NCBI RefSeq assembly: GCF_009939295.1
Contig: NZ_WVIC01000018.1
Location: forward strand, 1-64,000
DNA: 64,000 bases
Reading direction: 5' to 3'
Source of the DNA: Petrachloros mirabilis ULC683
Lineage (GTDB): Bacteria > Cyanobacteriota > Cyanobacteriia > Thermosynechococcales > Thermosynechococcaceae
The notes beneath the pieces are model-generated. The model searched no databases, was not told where the DNA came from, and saw only the letters and a program-made list of their open reading frames with translations. How positions within the stretch are numbered: position 1 is the first letter of the stretch; the number at the start of each line of letters is the position of its first letter. Positions 32,301-41,688 of this stretch are shown piece after piece. Position numbers and translations under genes: made by a program.

Positions 32301-33878
32301 GGCACGAGCCATCGGTAGCGCGTCCGGGCGCTCAGTGGCAGCCTGAGCGAGGTAGGCTGCCAACTGAGCTTCAATTTCAGAGCGGACAATTTCCCGATAG
32401 TCAATGAAGTGCTCCAGATGGGCACAGTTGACGATGTAAGCTTTCAACATGCGGGGGTTACGCCGAGCCATTGCCCCCAACTGTCGCCAAAACAGCCCCC
32501 GAGTCGATCGCCGAATACCCTGACGCCAAGTAATAATCATCAACGCCCGCAAATCAGCCAACTCCGGCTGCACAAAAGCGCGTTTGAACTTTCTTGGCTG
32601 CATGTCCACAAAATGGCGGAAGACCCGCCCCAGATAGCGGTGGGGGTCATACAACTCCCAGAAGCAGCGAACATATTCCTGGGCAATGTCCTCTAGGGGA
32701 CGGGTGGGGACAAAGTTCATGAGGGTGGCTTGATGACCATTGGCTTCCTGTTCCCTCCCTTGGAGACGTCCTTCGCGCTCTAGCCGATGCCACAGTGCCG
32801 TGTTGGGCAAAGCCTGCAACATGCTAAAGAGCGCTTGGGGAATGGCAGTGGCCTCGACAAACTCAATGATGCGATCGCCCGCTCTTGGCTTTTCGCCATC
32901 AAAGCCGACAATAAATCCAGCCATCACCCGCAACCCAGCCTTATTAATCGATTGCACCGTCTCAACCAGAGGACTACGGGTGTTTTGGTGTTTTTGAGTG
33001 TGAGAGAGACTGTCCGTATCAGGGGTCTCAATCCCTAAGAAAACCGCCGTAAAGTTGGCCGCAATCATCATTTGCATCAGCTCTGCATCCTGCGCCAAAT
33101 CCACCGAGGCTTCCGTGGAAAAACTAAAGGGGTATCCCCGCTCCTGCATCCAGGGCACTAGAGCCTGCAACATCCGCTTGACATTGCGCTTGTTGCCAAT
33201 GAAGTTATCGTCCACCATGAATACCGACCGTCGCCAGCCCAGGTCGTAGAGCACCTGTAGCTCCGCCAGCAATTGTTCCGGGGTCTTGGTGCGCGGCTTG
33301 CGACCATACAAGACAATAATGTCGCAAAATTCACACTGGTAGGGGCAGCCTCGGGAGAACTGCACCGACATCTCGCTGTAGGCACTTAAATCCAGAAGGT
33401 CAAACCGGGGAATCGGAGATGTGGTGACATCTGGCTTTTCCCCATCAGCGCGAAAGACCCCCTCAGTCTCGCCACGCCCCAGGGCTTCAACCCAGAGGGG
33501 GAGGGTAATTTCGCCCTCATCTAAAACCAAAAAGTCAGCCCCCGCAGCTTTGATTGGCTCGGGCACTGAAGTGGCAAAGGGCCCCCCCACAGCCACGGGC
33601 TTGCCTCGCCGTTTGGCTTCTGCAATTAAATCAAACAGATCTGCTTTCTGCACAATCATGCCAGACAAGATCACCAATTCTGCCCAGTACCAGTCGGCTT
33701 CTGTTTCGGGGCGAACATTGCGGTCAACCAGGCGAAATTCCCAAGTCTGGGGCAAGATCGCGGCAACAGTAATCAAGCTCAGCGGTGGCAGTGAAACTTG
33801 GCGGCCAATCAGTTCTAAAGCTTTATCAAAAGACCAAAACGACTTCGGAAATTTGGGATTTAACAGGAGCGCTCGCAT
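32295..33878 (-). CDS. B12-binding radical SAM protein (DUF4070 type)
   Basis: A 527-residue protein. An N-terminal cobalamin-binding-like Rossmann domain (RALLLNPKFPKSFWSFDKAL, AELVILSGMIVQKADLFDLI, GKPVAVGGPFATSVP) precedes a radical SAM core with the cluster motif CPYQCEFCDI (CxxxCxxC) and FMVDDNFIGNKRNVKRML. The C-terminal DUF4070-like part includes HRYLGRVFRHF. Related enzymes modify hopanoids or other lipids, or do unknown C-C or C-methyl chemistry; the substrate is not shown. ATG 33878 (MRALLLNP) matches the family start; the longer upstream frame is not conserved. Overlaps tsaE by 6 bases at the 3' ends. Confidence 0.88.
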   Translation of the reverse strand: MRALLLNPKFPKSFWSFDKALELIGRQVSLPPLSLITVAAILPQTWEFRLVDRNVRPETEADWYWAELVILSGMIVQKADLFDLIAEAKRRGKPVAVGGPFATSVPEPIKAAGADFLVLDEGEITLPLWVEALGRGETEGVFRADGEKPDVTTSPIPRFDLLDLSAYSEMSVQFSRGCPYQCEFCDIIVLYGRKPRTKTPEQLLAELQVLYDLGWRRSVFMVDDNFIGNKRNVKRMLQALVPWMQERGYPFSFSTEASVDLAQDAELMQMMIAANFTAVFLGIETPDTDSLSHTQKHQNTRSPLVETVQSINKAGLRVMAGFIVGFDGEKPRAGDRIIEFVEATAIPQALFSMLQALPNTALWHRLEREGRLQGREQEANGHQATLMNFVPTRPLEDIAQEYVRCFWELYDPHRYLGRVFRHFVDMQPRKFKRAFVQPELADLRALMIITWRQGIRRSTRGLFWRQLGAMARRNPRMLKAYIVNCAHLEHFIDYREIVRSEIEAQLAAYLAQAATERPDALPMARAS

Positions 33879-34378
33879 GAAGAGTAGCCTTTGGGGAAAA
33901 GAAGCTGGAAGCAAAAGGTAAGACCATAAGGTCTCTCGAAAGCCTTAGAAAAGCCAATTTTTCTGGATTTTACCCCGATTTTTGGCGACCCTGGTGGATT
34001 GTTAGAAATTGTCGTGACTTAGAGTCCCATCACCCATCTAAAGCAATAGAAGCCTCCCTGATTGACTGCCCAAACTCACTGCCTTCATCCCCTAGCGCCT
34101 GCTCCTCTTGTGGGAGAACGGGAACAAGCGTGGATACAGACCCCCAGCCGCTATCCCGCTCTGGCAAAGGGGTTGGGGGTCTTAAAGAGGCATCAGTCAA
34201 CCCTGAGGCTTCCATATTCTTCGGGTGAAATCTAATTTGCCGTAACGTAAGTTTACATTTCCCAGATGGATTAATAAGAATTAATAGCACTGATTGAGGC
34301 CAAGGTATTTACAATGCGACTTGACCATACTATTAATAGCTATATCATTCCAGTTCCTTTGAATAAGTATATTTTCTT
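33879..34378. other. Gap between radical SAM gene and small ORF
   Basis: No gene is supported. A GC-rich hairpin-like stretch (AGACCCCCAGCC ... GGGGTTGGGGGTCT, about 34137-34183) lies inside, and the right half is AT-rich (TATTAATAGCTATATCATTC at about 34330-34349), plausible as promoter DNA for the small frame at 34379. An open minus-strand frame at 34030-34290 lacks any family features. Confidence 0.4.
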
Positions 34379-34531
34379 ATGAATTCATTCTCCTCACTGA
34401 TTCGCTCTAAAACCAGCATGGCCATTGGTCTATACATATTAGTATTTGTCAGTTTAGGGGTATTGGCTCGCGCTCAACTCAATGCTATGCAGTTAGTCCA
34501 GCCCAGTCGAGCCGTCCTGGGCGGCCAATAA
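34379..34531 (+). CDS. Possible 50-residue membrane or secreted small protein
   Basis: ATG 34379 opens a 50-residue frame with a positively charged start (SSLIRSKTS), one hydrophobic segment (MAIGLYILVFVSLGVLA) and then ARAQLNAMQLVQPSRAVLGG. It resembles a signal peptide with cleavage near ARA or a single-pass peptide. No family is recognised. It ends 11 bases before the convergent end of uvrC. Codon use and composition are compatible with a gene, but support is only moderate. Confidence 0.4.
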   Translation: MNSFSSLIRSKTSMAIGLYILVFVSLGVLARAQLNAMQLVQPSRAVLGGQ

Positions 34532-34542
34532 AGAGATTGACC

Positions 34543-36420
34543 TCACTCTGAGGGATGAAAGTAGTCATAGATTTGCTGGGCTAGGCGGGGGCCAATATGG
34601 GGGACTTGAGCCAGTTGTTCGGGGGTGGCCTCACGAATGTAGTCGATGGATCGAAACACCCCTAAGAGTTGCTTCTGGCGGTGATGTCCTAACCCTGGAA
34701 TATCATCTAGTCTTGAGCGTCGCTGCCGATCAAGGCGCTGCTGTCGATGAAAGCTGATGGCAAACCGATGGGCTTCGTCCCGGAGGCGGCGCAGCAGTTG
34801 GACGCTGGGTTGATCTGGATTGGTGACTAGCGGAAGTTTGGCTCCTGGTAAAAACACTTCTTCTCGCTGTTTGGCGAGGCTGATGACCACCACTGGTGAG
34901 ACTAGATTTAATGTCTCTATGGCTGCTACAACCGCAGAAAGCTGCCCTTTGCCGCCGTCAATCATGACCAGATCAGGCCAGTCTTCGGGTTCGGGGGTTG
35001 CGGTGGAATCGGCATAGCAACGAAAGCGTCGTTGAATGACCTCGGTGAGGCTGGCAAAGTCGTCAGAGTGGCCAGGGCGTACCTCGGGGTTGCGAATTTT
35101 GTAGCGGCGGTAGTATTGCTTGGCGGGCAGCCCATCAATAAAGACGACGCGGGAGGCAACGGCATCGGATCCTTGCACATGGGAAATGTCGTAACCTTCG
35201 ATGCGGCGGGGGGTCTCGGGCAGATCCAACAGGGCAGCCAGATCTGCGAGGGCGGCGGTGTTGCGATCGCAGCTTTTCTGGGTTCGTTCCAGTTCATACT
35301 GGGCATTGCGCGCCACCATTTCAATCAAGTCGGCCTTGGATTGACGCTGGGGCATTAGCAGCGCCACCTTGCGCCCCTTGTAGCGACTCAGGTATTCCGC
35401 CAGGATCTCAGCCTCGGGGAGTTCCGTCTGCACCAGAATCTCTGTGGGCACTTCCACCGGATCAGCACTGGCATAATGTTCTTCCAGCACGCGTTGAAGA
35501 ATAGCGCCTTCGGAACCAGCTTGGGCATCGGCCACAAAGCCCAGCCGTCCCACCAAGCGACCGGCTCGAATTTGAAACAATTGCACACAGGCATACTGAG
35601 CATTTTTGGCCAGGGCAATAGCATCCCGCGACACCGTGTCATCGGGCAAGGCCACCTTTTGATCAGCTCCCAGGGTTTGCAGCCCCCGAATTTGATCGCG
35701 CAGCCGCGCCGCGTACTCAAAATTCAAATCAGTCGCGGCTTGCTCCATCTGCGCCGTGAGCGTGTCAATTAGCTCACCGGTGCGCCCCTGGAAAATCATC
35801 GCCACCTTTTGCAGCGTTTTGCGGTAGTCCTCAGGGGAGATCAACTGCTGGCAAACCCCAGGACACCGGCCAATGTCGTAATTGAGGCAGGGGCGATCTT
35901 TGAACAGGGGTTTAGGACGCTGGCGCAGGGGAAACAGGCGTTTGACTAGGCGCAGCGTTTGGCCGAGGGTGCGCGAGTCTACATAGGGGCCATAGAACTT
36001 ATCTTTTTGCTCCTGTCGCCGCCGCTTGCGAGTGATAAAAATGCGGGGATAGGTGTCTGACCAAGTGATGCACAGATAGGGATATTTTTTGTCGTCCTTG
36101 AGCAACACGTTGAAGTGGGGCTGGTGCTGCTTGATTAAATTGGCTTCTAGGGCTAGGGCTTCGGCTTCGGTATCGGTGACAATGAATTCAATCTCCACCA
36201 CCTGGCGCACCATCAGCTCTAGGCGTGGCCCCAGCAGTTCGATTTGGCGAAAATAGGAGCGGACCCGCGATCGCAGCTTTTTGGACTTGCCAATGTAGAG
36301 AATCTGGTCGCTAGCATCGCGCATCAGGTATACCCCCGGCTCAGGGGGTATTTCTCTGAGACGAGCTTGTAAGCGCTCCTGTGCTTTGAGGAGTGGAAGA
36401 GTCAATGCAGACAGGGACAC
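34543..36420 (-). CDS. uvrC: UvrABC excinuclease subunit C
   Basis: The nuclease that cuts on both sides of a lesion after UvrB loading. It has 625 residues. The N-terminal GIY-YIG domain is [20 protein letters not shown] with R and E further on, followed by the UvrB-interacting UVR segment ([20 protein letters not shown]), an RNase H-like endonuclease domain ([32 protein letters not shown]) and helix-hairpin-helix motifs ([33 protein letters not shown]). The open frame runs 35 codons farther upstream with hydrophobic, unconserved sequence; GTG 36420 ([18 protein letters not shown]) fits the family start. Divergent from the Uma2 gene. Confidence 0.93.
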   Translation of the reverse strand: MSLSALTLPLLKAQERLQARLREIPPEPGVYLMRDASDQILYIGKSKKLRSRVRSYFRQIELLGPRLELMVRQVVEIEFIVTDTEAEALALEANLIKQHQPHFNVLLKDDKKYPYLCITWSDTYPRIFITRKRRRQEQKDKFYGPYVDSRTLGQTLRLVKRLFPLRQRPKPLFKDRPCLNYDIGRCPGVCQQLISPEDYRKTLQKVAMIFQGRTGELIDTLTAQMEQAATDLNFEYAARLRDQIRGLQTLGADQKVALPDDTVSRDAIALAKNAQYACVQLFQIRAGRLVGRLGFVADAQAGSEGAILQRVLEEHYASADPVEVPTEILVQTELPEAEILAEYLSRYKGRKVALLMPQRQSKADLIEMVARNAQYELERTQKSCDRNTAALADLAALLDLPETPRRIEGYDISHVQGSDAVASRVVFIDGLPAKQYYRRYKIRNPEVRPGHSDDFASLTEVIQRRFRCYADSTATPEPEDWPDLVMIDGGKGQLSAVVAAIETLNLVSPVVVISLAKQREEVFLPGAKLPLVTNPDQPSVQLLRRLRDEAHRFAISFHRQQRLDRQRRSRLDDIPGLGHHRQKQLLGVFRSIDYIREATPEQLAQVPHIGPRLAQQIYDYFHPSE

Positions 36421-36523
36421 CGTTAGACAACAAGTGAAAAGACCTATTCCATTGTGGAGCAAAACTGGCTCGAAGGAATTACCTATACTGAGGATGAATG
36501 CTAGGAGCACCAGGAGCAGCGCC

Positions 36524-37093
36524 ATGGGTCAAGCAGCAACAGGGCAAGTGCGGTGGACAATCGCTGATGTTGATCTGCTGACAACCGACGAGTGGAAGCG
36601 CTATGAAATTATCGATGGAGAGTTATTTGTGACCAGGGCACCCCACTGGAAGCACCAAATTACTCTAGACAATATCTGTGCAGAGTTACAAGTGTGGTCA
36701 CAAGCGACGGGACAAGGTAGAGCTGTCTCAACACCTGGAATTATCTTCACTGAGACCAATAGCGTGATTCCAGATGTGGTATGGGTGAGCCGCGATCGCC
36801 TGTCTATACTGTTGGATGAGGCGGGTCATTTAACAGGCGCACCTGAGTTGGTGGTGGAGGTGTTATCCCCAGGGGTAACAAATGAGCGTCGAGACAAAGA
36901 AGCCAAGCTCAAGCTTTATTCGATTCAAGGCGTTCAGGAATATTGGATTGTCAATTGGCAGTTGCAGCAGGTTGAGGTGTATCGTCGGGACAATACTCAG
37001 TTGGCGCAGGTGGCAACTTTATTAACGGAAAACACCCTAACGTCGCCCCTGCTACCTGAGTTTTGTTGTCTAATTGAGCGCTTTTTCGCTTGA
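36524..37093 (+). CDS. Uma2 family (DUF820) putative nuclease
   Basis: A 189-residue member of the Uma2/DUF820 group, which has a PD-(D/E)XK restriction-endonuclease fold and is massively expanded in cyanobacteria. Seen: [20 protein letters not shown], the PD motif in [10 protein letters not shown], the E-x-x motif in [11 protein letters not shown], then the lysine helix [20 protein letters not shown]. Biological role is unknown; some are linked to mobile elements. ATG 36524 follows AGGAG by about 9 bases; the frame upstream overlaps uvrC and is not conserved. Confidence 0.85.
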   Translation: MGQAATGQVRWTIADVDLLTTDEWKRYEIIDGELFVTRAPHWKHQITLDNICAELQVWSQATGQGRAVSTPGIIFTETNSVIPDVVWVSRDRLSILLDEAGHLTGAPELVVEVLSPGVTNERRDKEAKLKLYSIQGVQEYWIVNWQLQQVEVYRRDNTQLAQVATLLTENTLTSPLLPEFCCLIERFFA

Positions 37094-37108
37094 TTCTGCC
37101 TCAGAGGG

Positions 37109-38392
37109 CTAGCGGGGTTCCATGTAAGTTTGTACCGAACCATCAGCGCCGAGGACGAGGCGTAAATGAGCCGGAGTTGGTTGGCTCAGTGGTGATACAA
37201 AGGGCTGATTTAAGAGGGGCATTGGGGTTCGGTCTAAGAAAATCTCAGCAGTACTCCCCCAAGGTTGAATCCCTTGCAGTGAACCATTTTGATTCAGAAT
37301 TAGGGTGTACTGAATCGTCTGATCGAGCTCTGTCGGCACCTGCCAGCGCTCAACAAAAAACTGGCGCGCCTCAGCCACTTGCGGAATCACATCCAGCAGC
37401 GCTGATTCAGGAGATCGCATCGCGGCAGGATCTGAGGCAGAGGGGGCAGTGCTAGATCGATTACCCGCAAAGGGCTCTGAGCGCTCAAAGGTGGCTGGGG
37501 CAGCCGGTTGTAGATCCAGCTCAGGGGGAAGTGCAACCAGGGGGGCAGGTAAATCAGTCTGCTTCGCAGCCGTAGGCACCGGAGGTGGCAGAGGCAGAGC
37601 TGCTGGGGGGGCTTCTAGCACTGGTTGGGGGAGAGGATCGGGCAATGCTGGGGTGGGTAGTGGCACACTGGGCAAGAGCGGCGGTGGGGGCTCAAGCGAA
37701 GGCACCCTCAGGGGGGAAGTAGGCGTTGCCGCCACCGAAGCTGGATAGGACTCGTCCGCCAGGGGTGGGGTTTCTTGGCGTGCGGTTTCCACCTCTAAAT
37801 CCTGATTCAGTCCTTGGAGTAACGGCACCGAAGCCGCAGAAATGCCCACCAAAAAAACCACCGCCGCCGCACTCCGCATCCAGGTAGGGGGAGCTTGTTG
37901 CCATCGGGGAGAGGCAGCGACTAGGGGTAGGGTGTCTAATTCAGCCGCGTAGGCATCTAGAGCCGTTGCTAGGTCAAACAGTTGAGTAGTCTTCAGAGAA
38001 ATGATGGGTAGATCGAAGGCCAATGCGCCAACCCTCAGCTCATGCTGCAGTAGCCCTTGGGGCCGCAGAGACACCCCCTGAGTTGCAGGAAACATCTCCC
38101 CATGGGGTGGGCTGACATCTGGTGGATCAAGTTCAAGAGAAGACTGCTCTAGGGGCAACGCCAAGACCGTCTGAATATAAGCCTGCACAGCTTCATGCAA
38201 AGACTCCAGTTGAGTGTGATCACCTCGAATTTCCAGGGGTTCGCGGCTTTTTTCTGGCGACCCTTCAAAACTGAGCAGAAACTGCACTGACTTCACGACC
38301 GGTTGCCGCGTCCAGCGAGAGAGCGCCGAGGTCTGAGCAGTAATCTCTAGGGTACAGGTGGGGGGCGTATAGAGACGAGAAACTTCTGGCAT
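37109..38392 (-). CDS. DUF4335 protein with proline-rich region
   Basis: A 427-residue cyanobacterial protein. The DUF4335 domain covers about residues 1-180 (LYTPPTCTLEITAQTSALSR, SVQFLLSFEGSPE, LGLRVG-like HELRVGALAF, IISLKTTQLFDLATALDAYA). A membrane helix follows (SAAAVVFLVGISAASVPLL), then a Pro/Ala-rich stretch of about 110 residues and a C-terminal domain (WQVPTELDQTIQYTLILNQN). The function is unknown. It lies 102 bases downstream of a DUF3038 gene, its usual partner in cyanobacteria, so they probably work together. ATG 38392 chosen; the annotated frame could begin 3 codons earlier. Confidence 0.82.
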   Translation of the reverse strand: MPEVSRLYTPPTCTLEITAQTSALSRWTRQPVVKSVQFLLSFEGSPEKSREPLEIRGDHTQLESLHEAVQAYIQTVLALPLEQSSLELDPPDVSPPHGEMFPATQGVSLRPQGLLQHELRVGALAFDLPIISLKTTQLFDLATALDAYAAELDTLPLVAASPRWQQAPPTWMRSAAAVVFLVGISAASVPLLQGLNQDLEVETARQETPPLADESYPASVAATPTSPLRVPSLEPPPPLLPSVPLPTPALPDPLPQPVLEAPPAALPLPPPVPTAAKQTDLPAPLVALPPELDLQPAAPATFERSEPFAGNRSSTAPSASDPAAMRSPESALLDVIPQVAEARQFFVERWQVPTELDQTIQYTLILNQNGSLQGIQPWGSTAEIFLDRTPMPLLNQPFVSPLSQPTPAHLRLVLGADGSVQTYMEPR

Positions 38393-38494
38393 GGAACCCA
38401 TTCACTTCAAGATAGTGCCCGATATTTCAATCCTAATCAGGTTTGGGGTGACCGGGAACCGCGTTACAAATTTGGAGTCAGGTTGCGAAGATCT

Positions 38495-39100
38495 TCAGGG
38501 CACTTTGGTTGTGGCTCGATCGAGTAGCGCTAGCCACAATCGCCGCGCCCCTTGGGGGGCGCTATAAAATAGCAGATCGACTAATAGACGCAGCGCCAGC
38601 GTCATCAGGTCTTGAGTTGAGAGCACATCTTCCTCCATCCGCTCTTGGTAAAGGTTGGTGAAGCGATCCAGATAGTCTCCCAAAATTGGAGCTTGGTAGG
38701 GCCGACGGTTTTGAGCCGTTAGCTCTTCTAAGCAGGTGACCGCATCTCGAATCGTGTCTTGATGTTCTTGGGCGAGATAGCAGCTCATTAAAACCAGCGA
38801 TCGCGCCTCCTCAATATCGAGTTTTTTGCGCCCACCGCTGCCCCGCCGCATGGGGTTCGACTGTCGCAATCGCCACAGTGCCACCCGATCTCCCACCATC
38901 TCCTGAACCCCCAGTGCCTCTGCTGCTTGCAGCATCGCCTCTGAACCCAGATGGGTGAGGGATTCCAACGACAGCAATACCAGGTCAATTTGGGTTTTGA
39001 TATTGTCTAGCTGCGCCCCATCCGGAAGCGGATCTTGAAGTCCTGTTAAAGGTGGACTCCGAAAGGTGCGTGCAGTCTGCGTGGAACGAGAAGGCTCCAT
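38495..39100 (-). CDS. DUF3038 protein
   Basis: A 201-residue helical cyanobacterial protein of the DUF3038 family: LDNIKTQIDLVLLSLESLTH, LGSEAMLQAAEALG, VALWRLRQSNPMRRGSGGRK, ARSLVLMSCYLAQEHQD and YLDRFTNLYQERM. No catalytic motif or membrane helix. It heads a two-gene unit with the DUF4335 gene. Function unknown; conserved pairing across cyanobacteria suggests a membrane-linked complex, which is inference. Confidence 0.82.
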   Translation of the reverse strand: MEPSRSTQTARTFRSPPLTGLQDPLPDGAQLDNIKTQIDLVLLSLESLTHLGSEAMLQAAEALGVQEMVGDRVALWRLRQSNPMRRGSGGRKKLDIEEARSLVLMSCYLAQEHQDTIRDAVTCLEELTAQNRRPYQAPILGDYLDRFTNLYQERMEEDVLSTQDLMTLALRLLVDLLFYSAPQGARRLWLALLDRATTKVP

Positions 39101-39286
39101 AGGTTAGGCCAGAGGTATGCCCCCTATCTTATCCAACCGTGGCTGATGCCGATGCACTCTAGATCCTAATACCCTTGAAAGGCTTTCCGTGAAGGGGGTT
39201 CAGAGTGCAGTTAGATGAACTCTTGAGAGAGGGTATGATCAGCAAGGGGGTAAGACCATTGCAACATTGTGGGAGACGAGTGCACT

Positions 39287-39496
39287 ATGAGCGTCAAAAG
39301 CGACCATCCGAACTTAACGGCGATGACTGAAACTGAGGTGCAGCAACTAGCACAGCGCCTCGAAGACGACGACTACGAAACCGCCTTTGCCGCCCTAGAA
39401 GATTGGCATTTACTGCGCTCTGTGGCGTTCCAACGCCCTGAACTCGCTGAACCTTACCTGTATCTTCTCGATCTAGAAGCCTTTGACGAGTCTTGA
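39287..39496 (+). CDS. DUF2555 small protein
   Basis: A 69-residue cyanobacterium-specific DUF2555 protein with the conserved core TEVQQLAQRLEDDDYETAFA followed by ALEDWHLLRSVAFQRPELAE and YLYLLDLEAFDE. Soluble, acidic, function unknown. ATG 39287 gives the usual length; a start 6 codons upstream is possible. Its stop TGA overlaps the coaBC start ATG (TGATG), so translation is coupled. Confidence 0.85.
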   Translation: MSVKSDHPNLTAMTETEVQQLAQRLEDDDYETAFAALEDWHLLRSVAFQRPELAEPYLYLLDLEAFDES

Positions 39497-40707
39497 TGTC
39501 ACCTCGGATCTTAGTTGGGTTAGGGGGGGGCATTGCTGCCTACAAGATTTGCGAGGTAATTTCAACCCTTGTCAAAGCAGACTATGCGGTGCGAGCCATG
39601 CTCACTGATGCGGCTGCCCAATTTATCACGCCGCTGACGGTGACCACCCTGTGTCGGCATCCAGCCTACGATGATGCAGCCCTGTGGCACCCCAATCACT
39701 CTCGCCCCCTGCACATTGATTTGGCAGAGTGGGCGGAGGTGTTGGTTCTGGCACCCTTGACCGCCAATACCCTGGCCAAGTTGGCGATGGGGATAGCTGA
39801 TAATTTGCTGACCAATACGGTGCTGGCATCTCATTGCCCAGTGTTGTTGGTGCCTGCCATGAATACGATTATGTGGCAGCAGCCCACGGTGCAACGCAAT
39901 TGGCAGGAGGTGCTAGGCCAAGGGCGCTTTCATGCTCTGGCACCCACAGCGGGTCGTTTGGCTTGCGACACAGTGGGGATGGGCCGACTCACTGAGCCCC
40001 ATGAAATTATTGCCTATGTTCAATCTCTAGCGCTGACCCATGGGAAACGTGACCTTGCGGGCAAACGGCTGTTGATTTCAGCCGGGGGCACCCGTGAGTT
40101 TTTAGATCCAGTGCGCTTTATTGGTAATCCCGCTACGGGCAAGATGGGACGGGCTTTAGCGCGGGCGGCATGGCATCGAGGGGCGACAGTCACCCTCGTA
40201 CATGGGCCATCAGAAGTGCCTGTGGATCTGCCCACAGCAATTGAGATGCGAGCAGTCACCTCTGCACAGCAGATGCAGGCGGCTTTACTGGCAGCCTTCC
40301 CTGCGGCAGACTGGACGATTATGGCAGCAGCGGTGGCGGATGTGACGCCAACTCAGGTCTTTCCCCAAAAGTTACCCAAGGCGGCCTTGCCTGCTGAGCT
40401 GCCCCTCACACCCGTTGACGATATTCTCAAGGCACTGGGGCAACACAAACACCCCCAACAGCGGTTAATTGGCTTTGCCGCTCAGACGGGCGACATTGTA
40501 GCCCCGGCGCGCCAGAAGCTGATTGCTAAGCAGCTAGATGCCATTGTCGCTAATCCCGTCGATCAGGCTGACAGTGGGTTTGGCTGCGATCGCAACCAAG
40601 GAGTTTTCATTCCCGCCCAAGGCCAGCCAGTGCCCCTCCCCCATAGCGACAAGTTGACCCTGGCTCATCGTATTCTTGACCATGTTCATTTACTGCCTAG
40701 ATTGTGA
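39496..40707 (+). CDS. coaBC: Bifunctional phosphopantothenoylcysteine decarboxylase/synthetase
   Basis: Carries out two steps of coenzyme A synthesis: ligation of cysteine to 4'-phosphopantothenate (CoaB) and decarboxylation (CoaC). The 403-residue protein has the FMN-binding CoaC half with ILVGLGGGIAAYK, PLTANTLAKLAMGIADNLLT and the PAMNTIMW motif (about 125), and the CoaB half from RLLISAGGTREFLDPVRFIG, TGKMGRALARAA, to DDILKALG and ANPVDQADSGFGCD. ATG 39496 overlaps the previous stop; the end overlaps the sulfurtransferase start in the same TGATG manner. Confidence 0.95.
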   Translation: MSPRILVGLGGGIAAYKICEVISTLVKADYAVRAMLTDAAAQFITPLTVTTLCRHPAYDDAALWHPNHSRPLHIDLAEWAEVLVLAPLTANTLAKLAMGIADNLLTNTVLASHCPVLLVPAMNTIMWQQPTVQRNWQEVLGQGRFHALAPTAGRLACDTVGMGRLTEPHEIIAYVQSLALTHGKRDLAGKRLLISAGGTREFLDPVRFIGNPATGKMGRALARAAWHRGATVTLVHGPSEVPVDLPTAIEMRAVTSAQQMQAALLAAFPAADWTIMAAAVADVTPTQVFPQKLPKAALPAELPLTPVDDILKALGQHKHPQQRLIGFAAQTGDIVAPARQKLIAKQLDAIVANPVDQADSGFGCDRNQGVFIPAQGQPVPLPHSDKLTLAHRILDHVHLLPRL

Positions 40708-41573
40708 TGACTGATTTCCCGTTGGTGGTGTCCCCAGCAGCATTAGCGGCGTGGATAGATTACCCATCTGACGATCTATCTCTAGTGATCGTGGACTGCC
40801 GCTTTTCCTTAGCAGAGCCGCACCTGGGCGAACGTCAGTATCTCGACAGTCATATTCCCGGTGCCCACTATTTGCATCTAGATCGAGATCTGTCTGGCTC
40901 CGTTCGTACCCATGGGGGGCGGCATCCCCTGCCCCCCGTTGCGGAGCTAGCCAAAACTCTGGGAAAGATGGGGATTACCTCAAAAACCCAGGTGGTCGTT
41001 TACGATGATTCCCGATTTGCCTTTGCGGCGCGACTGTGGTGGTTGTTGCGTTATTTAGGCCATGACCGGGTGTCGGTGCTAGACGGTGGCTTTCGAGCTT
41101 ACCAAGGGGCAGGCTATCCGGTGACAAGCCTGGTTCCACCTCGGCAGGCGGGATGTTTTGAGCCACAGGTACGCCCTCAAATAGTGATTGATATTCAGGG
41201 GGTGCTGGCCCGTTTGGAGGATCCAGAAGTGGTGCTCATGGATGCTCGTGAAGCCGAGCGTTATCGCGGAGAGCGCGAACCCATTGATCCGGTGGCTGGC
41301 CATATTCCTGGTGCGGTGAATGTGTGTTGGCAGCAGATGACTGATGATCAAGGCTGGATGCAACCCAACCCAATTGATCTGGGGGCTTCATGGGCAGATG
41401 CCCGGGAGATTGTCGTCTATTGTGGATCAGGGGTGACGGCTTGTGTGAATTTGCTCGGGCTGGCGGCCTCGGGATTACAGACGGGTGTTCTCTATGGCGG
41501 CAGTTGGAGCGATTGGTGCTCCTATCCACTGGATGCTCAAGGTATTGCTCAAGTTCCCTCAGAACATGCTTAA
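40707..41573 (+). CDS. sseA: Sulfurtransferase, two rhodanese domains (SseA type)
   Basis: A 288-residue protein with two rhodanese folds. The N-terminal inactive domain includes LVIVDCRFSL and HIPGAHYLHLDRDLSG; the C-terminal domain has DAREAERYRGEREPIDPVAG, HIPGAVNVCWQQM and the active-site loop YCGSGVTACVNLLGL with the persulfide cysteine. CGSGVTA is the 3-mercaptopyruvate form; thiosulfate enzymes have a more basic loop. It is translationally coupled to coaBC (TGATG), so an unsuspected link between sulfur transfer and coenzyme A synthesis, or simple operon packing, is possible. Confidence 0.9.
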   Translation: MTDFPLVVSPAALAAWIDYPSDDLSLVIVDCRFSLAEPHLGERQYLDSHIPGAHYLHLDRDLSGSVRTHGGRHPLPPVAELAKTLGKMGITSKTQVVVYDDSRFAFAARLWWLLRYLGHDRVSVLDGGFRAYQGAGYPVTSLVPPRQAGCFEPQVRPQIVIDIQGVLARLEDPEVVLMDAREAERYRGEREPIDPVAGHIPGAVNVCWQQMTDDQGWMQPNPIDLGASWADAREIVVYCGSGVTACVNLLGLAASGLQTGVLYGGSWSDWCSYPLDAQGIAQVPSEHA

Positions 41574-41688
41574 GAGGTTATACCCCTTGGCAAACAGGGT
41601 TTATCCGGTAGGGGATGGGTGCGCAAGTCCAGTCCCTATGGCAAGATGAGACAGGAATCAGCCTGAAGCCATCCCGACTCCCCCAGAT

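Noticed and set aside
34030-34290. 86-codon minus-strand frame
   Set aside because: Crosses a GC-rich hairpin-like stretch; proline/serine-rich and without family signals.
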